Origin: Nipponacmea schrenckii
Lineage: Eukaryota; Mollusca; Gastropoda; Lottiidae
Assembly: GCA_030562195.1 (NCBI GenBank)
Contig: CM060203.1
Location: 5,098,208 to 5,162,207 of the forward strand
DNA length: 64,000 nt
Direction: 5' to 3'
This document shows, piece after piece, positions 24,701 through 37,800 of the stretch (positions within the stretch are counted from its first letter, which is position 1; every line of letters starts with the position of its first letter). The position numbers and the translations under genes are program-made. The notes beneath the pieces were generated by a model. The model ran no database searches. It was given only the letters and a program-made list of their open reading frames with translations, and was not told the origin of the DNA.

Positions 24701-27700
24701 GAAATTAATTATATATAAGTGCATTTATTGACCAATCCGCTTAAAATTCAGATCAAGATGTTTCATTGAATTTTTTTGTCAACCATAATCTCAAGACATT
24801 GATAGGTACCTAGGTATTTAACCAATCAAAAACTTATTATGAAATATTGACCATGAACATTGTGTTCTGATTGGTTGGTTTGACTAGGTTTGGTCAAATT
24901 TTAATGCACTTTATTAGTTAAATAATTTTTTAAGATCATGCAAGTGCAGTAATTAAAAATTAAAAACATGAAAAAAAAAATCTTGATCAGAAACCACTGT
25001 GGTTTCTTCATTAAATCAATACAACTTTATATGTTTTTATAGTTGGCTAACTATTAAACTATCTAAAGACATCTGTAGACAGTTAGCAAGTTTAAAAATC
25101 TTAATTTGACAAGCCAAAATAGCAATTTCCTGTCAATATTTTCAAACCACTAAATTTTGGGAATATTTCAATTTTTTTTTTGACAAATCAACTAAGCATT
25201 GTTTTTATTTCTGGCAAAATAACATAGATGAATTAAGTAACTAAAGAGTTGTGAGTGCTAATTGTCATGTTTTGTTTAAAGCGCATTGTAGAAAGAAGTG
25301 TTAAAATTAATGCCAATTGCTTCTAATTAATTATAATTAACTTAAAAACTTTAAAAAATTAAAGAAACAATCTTAGTAAGGTACCAAAGAAATTGTGTAT
25401 GGAGATAGAAGGAATGACTGTTTCACTGATTTGATGTTTCATGCCTAATTTGGAGGGTGTACAACACTAAGCAGTTTTTAAGGAGGGAAACTTGCTTACA
25501 CAGTTAAAAGATTTTCTTAATGATATATAAAAAATGAATGGATCCGCACACAAAATAAATAAATAAGTTTTGCCTTCTATTCTACTAGACACACATCAGT
25601 TAGAATCTTTGTACAGTATCAAACATGATTGTGCTAATAACACTAACCAATAAAATAGATATATCTTCCATAGGTTTTTTTTAAAAAGACATAAGACAAT
25701 TAACATAAGAACTAAAAACTACATAAGCAAAATAAAAATAAAGCAAAGAAAAAAGCACTGAGCCAACCAGTGGGGAATACTATACCTCTACCTTAAGAAT
25801 AGAGAGGACTGTTGCCTCGGCACGTAATATGACTATACTGTTAGTTTGACTGGATGATCGTTCTAGAGCTCGACCTCTCTCATTCTCTCTATGAATAGAA
25901 AATAGCAGTGAACTGATAGCTTTGATTTAAAAACACAGATAATGATAGCAGTAGGAAGTTAATGAATTGGCACTATGTCCCTTATTTATATAAGAGCAAT
26001 ATATTGTTTTATTTGCTATAGAACCTTTACGCTTAAATCATTTTTTTTTTAAATTTATAAATGAAAGTGACCTCCATTGACTTAGCACTTGAGTAAAACT
26101 CTTGAAGGTTTTGACAAAAATTGTCATTTTAAAAAGCATGAGTCAATCTAATATACCTACCTTTTCTGCATGATTCTTTGTTTATGTCTATCAGAGAGTA
26201 AATTTAGTTTGATACAACCTTGTATTAACTGTTCTACTGAGTCACACCTGACGATATACAAACACAAACATCACTAGCTTTGAAACAAGAAATCTACTCT
26301 TGTTAGATCAACTAAATGCAACACACCAAGTTGAATACATAGAAGCTATGGTTAACTAGTCAACTTTAAGATATTTTATGTGAGTTACCCCATCACATAT
26401 TCACAATGTCAAGCTATCACAAATAATATCTGATGTACTTAGGTGCTTTTCTTGTAGCAAGGAACTTTGCAAATGTGCGATTTGATTAGAATCAGACCCC
26501 TCTCTGAGGCTGTATAGTATAACAGACTATAGCTTTTTACTTCCAGTCTTGCTATTGAAGGCACTGACTGGCTGTAGTTTGCTGGTATATAATCCAATTG
26601 CAGGATTAACAAACTTTTCTGAAAAATAACTAGTAATGCTTAAAGTCAAATCTTGGAGCCCCCATTTCAAACACTATATCATTTGTCAGCAGGTAGCTAT
26701 GAGTTCCACTTATTTTTAAATGTCATGAGATCATTAGATAGGGTAAATAAATAACAGAAAATTGTGTTGAAGAAAGCAACTTACTTTTGCTTGGCGTCGG
26801 CTAGGTCTAATAAATTAGGATAGTTTAACAATAATTCAAAACTCTGCTCCAAATCAACAGTAACATCTCTACCAATAGTGTGGACTTGTAACTTCTGTAT
26901 TATCTGTGGTATCTATAACAGAGGAAAGTAGACTTGAAACAATTTGAAAGGAAACCTTGTGGAAATATATATATGAATAAATAAGGTTTGAATTAAACTT
27001 AATGCATATCCACAATCATAAACAGTTTTTGGTAATAAAACCCAAATGACACTGTGAACTCTCCTAAAGGGAGTTGCTGATTAGAATAGAATTGTAATAG
27101 GACTATTATAAAGGGAGTTGCTGATTAGAATAGAATTGTAATAGAACTATTATAAAGGGAGTTGCTGATTAGAATAAAATTGTAATAGGACTATTATAAA
27201 GGGAGTTGCTGAATAGAATAGAATTGTAATAGAACTATTATAAAGGGAGTTGCTGATTAGAATAAAATTGTAATAGAACTATTATAAAGGGAGTTGCTGA
27301 TTAGAATAAAATTGTAATAGAACTATTATAAAGGGAGTTGCTGATTAGAATAAAATTGTAATAGAACTATTATAAAGGGAGTTGCTGATTAGAATACAAT
27401 TTTAAATAGAACTATTATAAAGGGAGTTGCTGATTAGAATAGAATAGTAGTAGAACTATTATAAAGGGAGTTGCTGATTAGAATAGAATTGTAATAGAAC
27501 TATTATAAAGGGAGTTGCTGATTAGAATAGAATTTTAATAGAACTATTATAAAGGGAGTTGCTGATTAGAATAGAATTGTAATAGAACTATTATAAAGGG
27601 AGTTGCTGATTAGAATAAAATTGTAATAGAACTATTATAAAGGGAGTTGCTGATTAGAATAAAATTGTAATAGGACTATTATAAAGGGAGTTGCTGATTA

Positions 27701-30700
27701 GAATAGAATTGTAATAGAACTATTATAAAGGGAGTTGCTGATTAGAATAGAATTGTAATAGAACTATTATAAAGGGAGTTGCTGATTAGAATAAAATTGT
27801 AATAGAACTATTATAAAGGGAGTTGCTGATTAGAATAAATTGTAATAGAACTATTATAAAGGGAGTTGCTGATTAGAATAAAATTGTAATAGAACTATTA
27901 TAAAGGGAGTTGCTGATTAGAATAGAATTGTAATAGAACTATTATAAAGGGAGTTGCTGATTAGAATAGAATTGTAATAGAACTATTATAAAGGGAGTTG
28001 CTGATTAGAATAGAATTGTAATAGAACTATTATAAAGGGAGTTGCTGATTAGAATAGAATTGTAATAGAACTATTATAAAGGGAGTTGCTGATTAGAATA
28101 GAATTGTAATAGAACTATTATAAAGGGAGTTGCTGATTAGAATAAATTGTAATAGAACTATTATAAAGGGAGTTGCTGATTAGAATAAATTTTAATAGAA
28201 CTATTATAAAGGGAGTTGCTGATTAGAATAGAATTGTAATAGAACTATTATAAAGGGAGTTGCTGATTAGAATAGAATTGTAATAGAACTATTATAAAGG
28301 GAGTTGCTGATTAGAATAGAATTTTAATAGGACTATTATAAAGGGAGTTGCTGATTAGAATAAAATTGTAATAGAACTATTATAAAGGGAGTTGCTGATT
28401 AGAATAGAATTGTAATAGAACTATTATAAAGGGAGTTGCTGATTAGAATAGAATTGTAATAGAACTATTATAAAGGGAGTTGCTGATTAGAATAAAATTG
28501 TAATAGAACTATTATAAAGGGAGTTGCTGATTAGAATAGAATTGTAATAGAACTATTATAAAGGGAGTTGCTGATTAGAATAGAATTTTAATAGGACTAT
28601 TATAAAGGGAGTTGCTGATTAGAATAGAATTGTAATAGAACTATTATAAAGGGAGTTGCTGATTAGAATAGAATTGTAATAGAACTATTATAAAGGGAGT
28701 TGCTGATTAGAATAGAATTGTAATAGAACTATTATAAAGGGAGTTGCTGATTAGAATAAAATTGTAATAGGACTATTATAAAGGGAGTTGCTGATTAGAA
28801 TAAAATTGTAATAGAACTATTATAAAGGGAGTTGCTGATTAGAATAGAATTGTAATAGAACTATTATAAAGGGAGTTGCTGATTAGAATAAAATTGTAAT
28901 AGAACTATTATAAAGGGAGTTGCTGATTAGAATAGAATTGTAATAGAACTATTATAAAGGGAGTTGCTGATTAGAATAGAATTGTAATAGAACTATTATA
29001 AAGGGAGTTGCTGATTAGAATAGAATTGTAATAGAACTATTATAAAGGGAGTTGCTGATTAGAATAGAATTGTAATAGAACTATTATAAAGGGAGTTGCT
29101 GATTAGAATAGAATTGTAATAGAACTATTATAAAGGGAGTTGCTGATTAGAATAGAATTGTAATAGAACTATTATAAAGGGATTTGCTGATTAGAATAGA
29201 ATTGTAATAAACCTATTATAAAGGGAGTTGCTGATTAGAATAGAATTGTAATAGAACTATTATAAAGGGAGTTGCTGATTAGAATAGAATTGTAATAGAA
29301 CTATTATAAAGGGAGTTGCTGATTAGAATAGAATTGTAATAAACTATTATAAAGGGAGTTGCTGATTAGAATAGAATTGTAATAGAACTATTATAAAGGG
29401 AGTTGCTGATTAGAATAGAATTGTAATAGAACTATTATAAAGGGATTGCTGATTAGAATAGAATTGTAATAGAACTATTATAAAGGGAGTTGCTGATTAG
29501 AATAGAATTTTAAATAGAATTTATAAAGGGAGTTGCTGATTAGAATAGAATTGTAATAGAACTATTATAAAGGGAGTTGCTGATTAGAATAAATTGTAAT
29601 AGAACTATTATAAAGGGAGTTGCTGATTAGAATAGAATTTTAATAGACTATTATAAAGGGATTGCTGATTAGAATAGAATTGTAATAAACTATTATAAAG
29701 GGAGTTGCTAATTAGAATAAAATTGTAATAAACCCATTATAAAGGGAGTTGCTGATTAGAATAGAATAGTAATAGAACTATTATAAAGGGAATTGCTGAT
29801 TAGAATAGAATTGTAATAAACCTTTTTTTTAAAGGGAGTTGCTGATTAGAATAAAATTGTAATAGAACTATTATAAAGGGAGTTGCTGATTAGAATAAAA
29901 TTGTAATAGAACTATTATAAAGGGAGTTGCTGATTAGAATAGAATAGTAGTAGAACTATTATAAAGGGAGTTGCTGATTAGAATAGAATTGTAATAGAAC
30001 TATTATAAAGGGAGTTGCTGATTAGAATAGAATTGTAATAAACCTATTATAAAGGGAGTTGCTGATTAGAATAGAATTGTAATAAACCTATTATAAAGGG
30101 AGTTGCTGATTAAAATAGAATTGTAATAGAACTATTATAAAGGGAATTGCTGATTAGAATAGAATTGTAATAAACCTATTATAAAGGGAGTTGCTGATTA
30201 GAATAGAATTGAAATAGAACTATTATAAAGGGAGTTGCTGATTAGAATAAAATTGTAATAGAACTATTATAAAGGGAGTTGCTGATTAGAATAGAATAGT
30301 AGTAAAACTATTATAAAGGGAGTTGCTGATTAGAATAGAATTGTAATAGAACTATTATAAAGGGAGTTGCTGATTAGAATAGAATTGAAATAGAACTATT
30401 ATAAAGGGATTTGCTGATTAGAATAGAATTGAAATAGAACTATTATAATTTCAGTAGACAAGAACATTGACAATACAAGAATAAGATGGCAGGGAATATC
30501 AACCCATTTAGTCTCTCTCTTATTATACAGACTGCCATATTAACTATAATCATTACACTTTATTTCAGTGCAATTACTTAGCATCAATTTTTTAAAACGT
30601 TTATTTTTCCAGAAGTCCGGCTAGCATTTTGTTTCACTTAAATGACCATTAATTGATAAATTTATTTTCATTTTTAGTGAAAGAGATAAAGAAAGTAGCA

Positions 30701-33700
30701 TTGGTATATACATGTATCATATTATAATAATAATGATATAATTTAATGATTTTTATGACTTTAAGGTTTATGTTAGAAGTAATTAATAGAACATATTAAC
30801 AATTGACTTAACAATAGTGAACTCGACTTTAACCCTGTGCCAGTGCCTTCTGTTGAATAGTAACTTGTTACCTTTCAACCACCCTAATCTCTTCTCTTCT
30901 AAGAACCTAGGTTATTAAAATAAACAATTGTGTAGGCCTACCTTGAGGAATGTAAAGGACGCCCATTTCAATTCTTCATGAGAATCATTTGGGGTGTCTA
31001 TAACCCCCATAAAACAGGCCCTGAATATTTCAACATATAATTCTGGCCATGATAGCTTCTCAAAAGACTGAAATAGAACATAAAATAACAAAAAACTGCA
31101 AATTTCATTAGTTATTGAAGTAAAAAATAAACAAATTCTTATAGATTACAATTACTAACTTTATCTGAGCAACGTTTCAACCAACGTTCTCTGGTCTTTA
31201 TCAAGCATCAATAATATTATAACAAGTATAATAGGTAACAACAACAAAAATTGAGGTATATTGTTTTGCATTGATCATAATTACTAAAAAGATATAACTG
31301 AGTTGACAGACTAAAATTATTAAGTAAAGATGACCTACTGTTAGTCGAGCTAAAACTAAGGTTTGATCTACAAATGGTTGTAACTGATTGGTGGCATTCA
31401 ATACAGCCTCTAGACCTACTAGAGTATTCACTGTACAACTAAGTTTTAATTTAGGTGGACCTTCTTCGTGTTCACATGGCAACGTCATATCTTGTAGCCT
31501 AAAATCAAATATAACACCAGAATATACCAAACATTTAGTTACTGCTTACAAAAGGAATACAAATCTGACTAATATTCTTGTACATGGTAGATAAGATCCC
31601 CTTTCCTTATCTCCCTGAAGTAATCACTTTGCATTTTTTTTATTTAATGGCTTTATCTTGTAAATAGTAGATTATTTCTTATCAATTGATGTATACTGAA
31701 ATTCATAGCATAGTCTCTACTTGTGACCTAGGCCAGTGCTTCTATAGGAGAGCATCTCTATAAACACCCTTAACCACAGCTTTAAAATAGACCATTCATA
31801 GATTAAGTTTCTGAGCAGACTGTAGCTCATTTGGGATTTTATAATGTCATAAACATTGCTATATCTCAATCTATCATCATTATTCCTGTTGATTCAGCTG
31901 TAAATGTGTACTAATAATCTGAAAAGGATCATGGTAAGAGAAGAGATCCTCAGAATGTTACTGCCTTTCTTTTAAAAATTTCTTTAATAAAATTAACTGA
32001 ATCAACAAAATCAAATAACAAATAAAAATCTTACTGAGCCAGTGATGTTAACATATCTGAGACTTTTTCTACTGTAGTTGGTGGTAGAATACCAGATGAT
32101 TGTGATAACTGAGACAGTGTTCCACGTACATTTACTTCACATTGTTCAAATTCTCGATATTTATCTACAATATACCTCTCTAAATTATATTACAACTTCA
32201 AAACTTTCAAATTGGCAAAACACAAAGCTTTTGATTAACTTGAAAATATGAAATATCTCACTTCGTAGCTGACTACTTTGAAGCATCACTCAAATAAAAA
32301 TCGATATCCTTTATGCTCCATTTCGGACAATAAAAAAAAGTTTTAACTTTTTATGTGTATCTGGGTCATAAATGCTCCCATGTTAACACATCATAACCAC
32401 TTTTTAGATAAGATTGAAAAGTGTTATTAATGTCCCTGATTCAAAATTAACCACACCTTTGAACTATCTCTTTGAATAGATATCCAATTATCTGATTGAA
32501 TACTCTAGACAACAAAGAGAGAAGTGGGCATATATTAAATAAAGCAAGTTTAACAAGATACTTCTATACCTGCAGTTTCAGCACGTGCTATCTGTAATAA
32601 TGCACAGACAGTTTTTTTATCAACTGTTTTCTGTATAGCAGAACTAGCTCTGTCAATAATACTAGTTATTTCTGGTGTAGATTTTCCCTCCTGTGTTTTC
32701 TGTAGACATCTATATACATGATTTAAGAGCCAGTCAACTAGCATTAATAAAGATTTACACATCTGTAGAGAGCTGTCCATACCATAGCTAAAACTAAAAA
32801 AAATAACAACTTTCTTGATGAAGGCTACTATTAAAACAGAAACCAAGAAAACAATGCTTTGTTCATTTGAATCTTCTGGGAGGTATATATTAAAATATTT
32901 ATTCTACCTAAATCACTTTAACACTAAAAACCTTTGTTTTAACCATTCAAATTTTTGGTCTGACATGTCTTATATCATTCCTGAAATTCCAGTAAAATGG
33001 AATGTTTCAAGCATCACCATCACAATTACTATTATATTAATGCAAATAGATACTGAAAAGTTCCTGAAATATTTTGGATACCCTTAATAATTAAACTAAA
33101 TATAAAATACCTTATTTTTGTGGCAAATGTTTCAGCTAAGTCTATCAAAGCCATGATACAGTATGGTTTACTCAGATCATCATAGGTTGATATATGTTTA
33201 AACATTACACTATGTGGTACAACCTACAATATATATATTCTAATTGTTCAACCCACATGAGCAGTTAAATACTGCAACTCGCACTATTAATCTAGGACAC
33301 AGAGTTGACTTCACCATATTCAAATGGACTAAAAATCCAGGTCCAGTTTTCTGCTGTACATGATTAATATCTTTTAATAATTGTGAGTTGAACAATGCTA
33401 TGTGAATGTGTGAAGAGAATAATTAATAGAAGTCAACCCCATAACCTAATTAGAATAATGTAAAACAAAAACTAAATGACACTGAACACCTAAATCACCT
33501 GGCATTCAAAGATGAATGATAGCCTTATACTGTAAGTATTACCTGTGACAAAACAATATGTTTTAAATATTTCAATAACAGAGATTTCGGACTGCTTCCA
33601 ACGAGTGCCAACTGTAACAGGATTTCTGTAAAATAAGGAAAATATTGATTAAGGCACATTGCCATAGGTGTTAGAATGTCCAACTTCTTTCTAGCAATAC

Positions 33701-34022
33701 CTGCTACATTAATTGCTGTATGTTTACTAGAGTTTTAATAAAATAAAGTTTTTAACATGAACACTCTCTTTCACACACAAAAAGTTGCTTTAACAGACAA
33801 ACATTAACATATCTAGGACATTGACTTACCTGCCAAATCAACATCTTCATCAGAATGATTAGCTAAGATACGTTTTAACTGAACGCCAAACTGTACTTCA
33901 GACCATCTTTCAGTCCATGCCCTCATCAATGTCCTTCTGATTTCACTAACTAGTCCTAATATAGGTTCTGTTTCTTTATTACTCCCACTTCCACTGCCTA
34001 CTACCTCCATTTTAATCTCCAT
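15786..34022 (-). CDS. MED24: MED24, Mediator complex subunit 24, complete, 22 exons, 1054 aa
   Basis: Exons in transcription order: 34022-33830, 33625-33543, 33223-33111, 32793-32570, 32164-32035, 31498-31339, 31067-30942, 26912-26785, 26247-26161, 25888-25792, 24599-24457, 24099-23979, 23098-22932, 22315-22216, 21241-21069, 19509-19272, 18950-18572, 18302-18250, 16988-16901, 16735-16661, 16409-16264 and 15926-15786. The sum is 3165 bases in one frame. Diagnostic blocks are RAWTERWSEVQFGVQLKR near the N-terminus (the AWKERWSDYQW motif of MED24), VDLAEILLQLALVGSSPKSL, FLMLCHIVQHYG, AWEHGA, GWVNLKSLHTL, FILQFMPANM and GGRKLAAKAV at the end. In the known family it is a tail-module Mediator subunit, nuclear, made of alpha-helical repeats and used by activators such as nuclear receptors. 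It is slightly longer than the ~990-aa vertebrate protein. A second in-frame ATG at residue 5 is an alternative start. Introns 7, 12, 16 and 18 are filled by minisatellites and intron 15 by a MITE. Confidence 0.94.
16060..16235 (+). mobile_element. Possible SINE remnant in MED24 intron 21
   Basis: The segment with 'ccacctagctgtaaatgggt' and 'gatcaatgccaagtaattta' has the look of the central body of a molluscan-type SINE. It is non-coding and ends without a clear tail. This rests on pattern recognition only. Confidence 0.25.
16993..18085. repeat. 22-bp AT minisatellite, about 50 copies, MED24 intron 18
   Basis: The unit is 'ttatattatatattgaata' plus two bases. It fills most of the intron between exons 18302-18250 and 16988-16901. 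Its lower edge lies only a few bases from the 3' splice site of exon 16988-16901, so the polypyrimidine and branch-point region is essentially repeat sequence. Confidence 0.95.
19028..19087 (-). repeat. Interspersed repeat tail, copy 1 of 5
   Basis: Reverse complement of a shared ~60-bp block whose core is 'gagtaggacgtaaaactcca' followed by TTCATTTCATTT. The other copies are at 40431, 41286, 51940 and 62681. Confidence 0.7.
19595..21030. repeat. 41-bp minisatellite, about 32 copies, interrupted; MED24 intron 16 side
   Basis: The unit runs 'actttgaatcatgttcaaac' then 'taggttgaaattacttatat'. It lies between exons 21241-21069 and 19509-19272. The array is split near 20055-20165 by an unrelated ~100-base insertion. 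Stretches of several units recur (for example about 20200-20350 and 20400-20550), showing segmental amplification. Confidence 0.93.
20055..20168. mobile_element. Short insertion inside the 41-bp array, MITE-like
   Basis: The block between array halves contains 'cccgtatatagtgcgcaccc' and, inverted nearby, 'cctgcgcattatacacag', i.e. imperfect inverted repeats around a short centre. This looks like a small DNA-transposon relic inserted after the array formed. Confidence 0.4.
21383..21812. mobile_element. 430-bp MITE with TA target duplication (Tc1/mariner-like), MED24 intron 15
   Basis: The left end reads TA|CTGTAAGGCTATAAATTATT and the right end, inverted, TA|CTGTAAGGCTAGAAATTAAT. The similar inverted arms extend through 'aaattaatgcgac' and 'gcgaccgcattaatttgta' motifs. 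Flanking TA dinucleotides (21381-21382 and 21813-21814) fit a mariner-type target duplication. There is no transposase ORF, so it is non-autonomous. Confidence 0.8.
23214..24008 (-). repeat. 38-bp minisatellite made of exon end plus 5' splice site, about 20-21 copies, MED24 intron 12
   Basis: In the MED24 sense each unit reads TGTCATATTGTACAACATTA then TGGACTAGAG|GTAAGTAC. The first 30 bases equal the last 30 bases of exon 24099-23979 (encoding CHIVQHYGLE), and the rest is the donor site. Sixteen copies on the plus strand keep ACTTACC, the complement of GGTAAGT. The exon-adjacent donor is GTAAAT and the next is GTGTGT. The array fills the intron almost to the next exon at 23098. Confidence 0.95.
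27066..30447. repeat. 44-bp minisatellite, about 77 copies (3.4 kb), MED24 intron 7
   Basis: The unit is 'gggagttgctgattagaata' then 'gaattgtaatagaactatta' and TAAA. Copies are highly uniform in the centre and more degenerate toward 29.4-30.4 kb, where 1-2 base deletions and 'aaacctattata' variants appear. It occupies most of the intron between exons 31067-30942 and 26912-26785. Confidence 0.97.
31140..31205 (+). repeat. Interspersed repeat block in MED24 intron 6, shared with 52135-52200
   Basis: 'attactaactttat', then 'acgtttcaa', then 'tctttatcaagca' matches in order the block at 52135-52200 ('attactaactttat', 'acgtttcaaaaagt', 'cgttatcaagca'). This is a dispersed element, not an exon. 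Confidence 0.6.
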
Positions 34023-34800
34023 ATTTGAAACCTGAAAAGAAGATAAAAGTTGTATTATGAATGGATCATGAAATTAAACCAAATAAAGTGATCATGCAGT
34101 GATTCAGTGTCTAATGTCGATGATGCAGGATTTTACAGGACAGGAAAAACATTGATTATTGAATTAAAACAATTGAAAATTATCAACAAACCTTGAAAGA
34201 CATAAATTTACTATAATTGACTAAAAACAATAAGCCATTGTAAAGTAAAGTCATCAATATATGCTCAATTACTGCGTACATGAGTGAGAGTTTAACTCCA
34301 AATCTAAAACTAGTCGCAATCTGGCAATCAATCCACAATTTATTTTAGTTCCCATTAATTGGAAATAGCAGAAGATATTTGCAATCAATGTGTCACCGAG
34401 ATCAGAAAAAAAATTATAAATATACTCACAACTTACAACAGAAAAGATTCAAACTGTTCAATATACCCTATGTTCTAAATTTTTTCTTTCTGTCTTTCTT
34501 TATTTATATTTTTAACTTCATGGAGGCCGCCATTTTTTAAGATCCGCAGCAAATTTTACTTCTATAAAATAAAATGAGGACGATAAAATTATGAAGTTAA
34601 TTATTTCATTTTTATACGATGTTTAATTTATTGCATTGTCGCTTCATATATTTTTCAATCATTCAATTTCATTTATATTGACCTACATTCACGGAGAAAA
34701 GAAGAGAGATTCGAGTGGGTTGAATAGAGGACTCCATTCCCAATTTTGGTAGTAAAATTTGTTTGTTTCGATAAATAATTCGTTTGGATTACCAGCTAGA
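34023..34800. promoter_or_regulatory. Divergent promoter region between MED24 and the zinc-finger gene
   Basis: Only 778 bases separate the two start codons, so both 5' UTRs and promoters are within it. The centre (about 34540-34740) is less AT-rich than its surroundings, fitting a shared bidirectional promoter. No TATA box is obvious in a useful position. Confidence 0.5.
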
Positions 34801-37800
34801 ATGGAAGAAGGGGGTCATCAACATGCACGCAGGTAAAAACGTTTTACAATTTCCATTTGTTTCAATATTATTTTGTTATGGAACCAAAAGATGGAGTTAC
34901 CCCCCTTTAACTGTATGTGCATTGTTATAGACCACATTTAAATTCTCCGTAATATTTGTGGGATATGAGATAATATTTATTATTTCTACTATAGAAACTA
35001 TAGTACAGTTTAGGCTCTGGTTATTGTCATTGGTTATTTTAAGTATTTAATTCTTGTAATATTTATAATTTTATATAAAGTTGATATTATGTAGCCTGCA
35101 ATTTGACCTATTATGGTGTAGGACTGTAGGGACGTAGCCTGCATAGGGCTTAATCACTTTTTTTTATATGAAAGGCTACGTAGCACATTAGGATTATCAA
35201 CTTGATTTGTATGTTACCTTTCAGTCACCAATCTTACCATTTAGATGAAAATGAATCCACAGAAATCATCCCAATCGTCAACATGGATGCTGGAGTTCAA
35301 CAACAAATGACAGCCCTTACATCTTCAGCAGAAAGTGACATGGTTACTAGCAATCTTATTTCAGTCCCTTCAGAGCTGTCTGACCAGACACAATGGGCCA
35401 TCCAAATTCAGTTACAACACCTGGATCCTGAAACACAATTTGCCATTCGCCAAAATCTGGTAGCTGACCCAAATGATCCAACAAATCAATCAATCATAAC
35501 ATATGACGAAAACGGCGATGCTGTTGTCAGCAAATTTGACATGGCTAAGATAGTTGATGGTAAGTGTTAGATTCTGGATGATCAGATAAACTAAAAGTAA
35601 AGGTATGCTTGTTTGATATGGGTGGAAGCGCTTACTTCCATTTCCAACTACCCTACCACATTTCAGAATGCAATCCGACTTCTGTTTTATAAAGAATGAT
35701 AATAGGGTTATTGTAATGGCGTTTGTGCAGTGCAGGTTACGATGCAAGATCAATGGTATTGTAGAAATAGGATCGTTTCCACATTAGGTCCGATTCATTT
35801 TTCTTGTTTAAACTGCAGACTATCTAATAAACAATAAGAACATTTACTTTATATTATAGGTGGGGAAATATCTGGCAATGTTTTCGAAATGAACAGAAAT
35901 GTCCAGAACGAACAGGAGTCGTTACTTTTACTACAACAACAAAATGAGCACGCCCCTTCAGACCAGATAGTCATGCCATTAGACTCTATTACCCAGACTG
36001 GTAACCAACATGTTCAACAGACAACGCATCAACTTCCACTCGGCAACAATCAAATATTAGTAAGTCTTATGTTTCTCGTATTGCTTCTTTTGTTGATATA
36101 CAAGAACGTTCAGATGCACCACGGAGATGGATAAATGTATTAGGCCAAATCTGTGACTCCCTTCTACAGATCTTTTGGTCATCTACATCTGATTTGATGT
36201 CGCCATTTTTTCTATTCGGATCCTTTCGTTGACATTATTAAATTATCGTCAGGTATTTTGTCGGGTATCAGCAACGCTATCAACGGAAGTGATGCAGATT
36301 ATCCCGGACTATGAAACAGTAATCTGGTCAGAGATCCAAACAGAACCGGATGTACAGATGGAGATGACAGATAACAACCAGTGTACGGTGTACGGTAGTA
36401 TTGATACTATTGTTAAGCTGAACAATAAACTACAGGAATTACTGAATGGTAAAATGGCTAGAACATTTCACATCAAGGACAAAACGCAAACTGCAGATGT
36501 TAAGGTGCAATGTGAAATGTTGGTTCCTCACATCTCTTCTCGAGGTCGCCAGGTTCACCAGCCTTCTAGATACACTGGTAAGCTTATACTTACGCCAAGG
36601 AAACAATAAATTTGAGCTTGACATTCTATTTGTTTTTGCTTTTGATTGGTCAAATAAAGAAGACATATATATTGTTCAATGAAGGAGATTTTAATAACAT
36701 GGCATTAAATCGGTAAATTTCAGACTGCATACTCTAGGATTATCATCCCGTTTAAAACGACGTCGTTCGAATGGGATAATTAACCGATAACCAATGTAAT
36801 ACGTTTTGTGCATGATACATTATAGTTTGTTTAAACGACATTCCAACAACTAATAATATATTATATTTATCAATAAAGGATTCTACAAAGACCCAGTGAG
36901 TGAAAACGAAAATGATAGTGACGATCATGTACATAAGAGAAAACCGAAAAGAAGATATTTACGTCCACAGAAATCGACAGCTCATGTAGAACCTGAAAAC
37001 TCTAAAGGTTAGTACATAACTTATACTGCTCAAAATTTTCGTTGAGTTCTATTGCACAGCGGTTAGAGCGTTGGTTCTTTACGTCACGACGTGTGAAAGT
37101 CGAAATCCGATGACTTTCTCGATCGACGTGTGGATGTCCGATGACTTTGAAAAATTGTTATCCGTTGTAAAATATAGATGTTTCTTTTTTTCTAAAACAG
37201 TAGCATCGCATTCACACTCCCCAAAGAATCCATGAAAGGTACCCTTTATAACAATTCTATATACCTTTGTTTATCAAATTTTGTTAAATGTTCAATGGTT
37301 CCACATTTATTGAATACGGTTTTTCTTTTCAGTGCCTGAACCTATCTCAAAACCATTCAAATTTGCTTGTGGACAATGTTCGTTTAAAACCGCACGGAAA
37401 AGTCACATGGATAAACACTTGTGTTTTCATGAAAATCGCAACGTACAATTGTTGAAGTGTAATCAATGTACGTTCGTAGCAATTAGACGATGCCATCTAA
37501 ATAGACACGAACTACAGCACCATAGCACTACGGTTCACTCCTGTGACAAATGTACTTTTACAACCAATCAAGCATTTTATTTACGGCGTCATAAGCGTCT
37601 GAAGCACAAAGCCAATAAGAATTTCTTTACGTGTCCGGATTGTGACTTTACCACTAACCAGCGTGTGAATTATACCAGACATCTCAAATTACATGTGGTC
37701 ACTGGGGAAAAACAGATCTTTAAATGTGAAACGTGCAATTATAAGACAGACGTGAACGCACGATTTCAGCGACATATGACAGATGTTCACGGTGATGCAA

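Noticed and set aside
27066..30447. CRISPR-like regular direct repeats
   Set aside because: There are no unique spacers between units, the arrays are head-to-tail, and the context is a eukaryotic intron.
31140..31205. Extra MED24 exon
   Set aside because: The stretch matches a dispersed repeat at 52135-52200, and exons 6 and 7 already join in phase without it.
31201..31530. Open frame read straight through 31498 to 31530
   Set aside because: Only 31498-31339 is exon (MED24 exon 6); the outer parts are intron, shown by AG/GT borders and phase.
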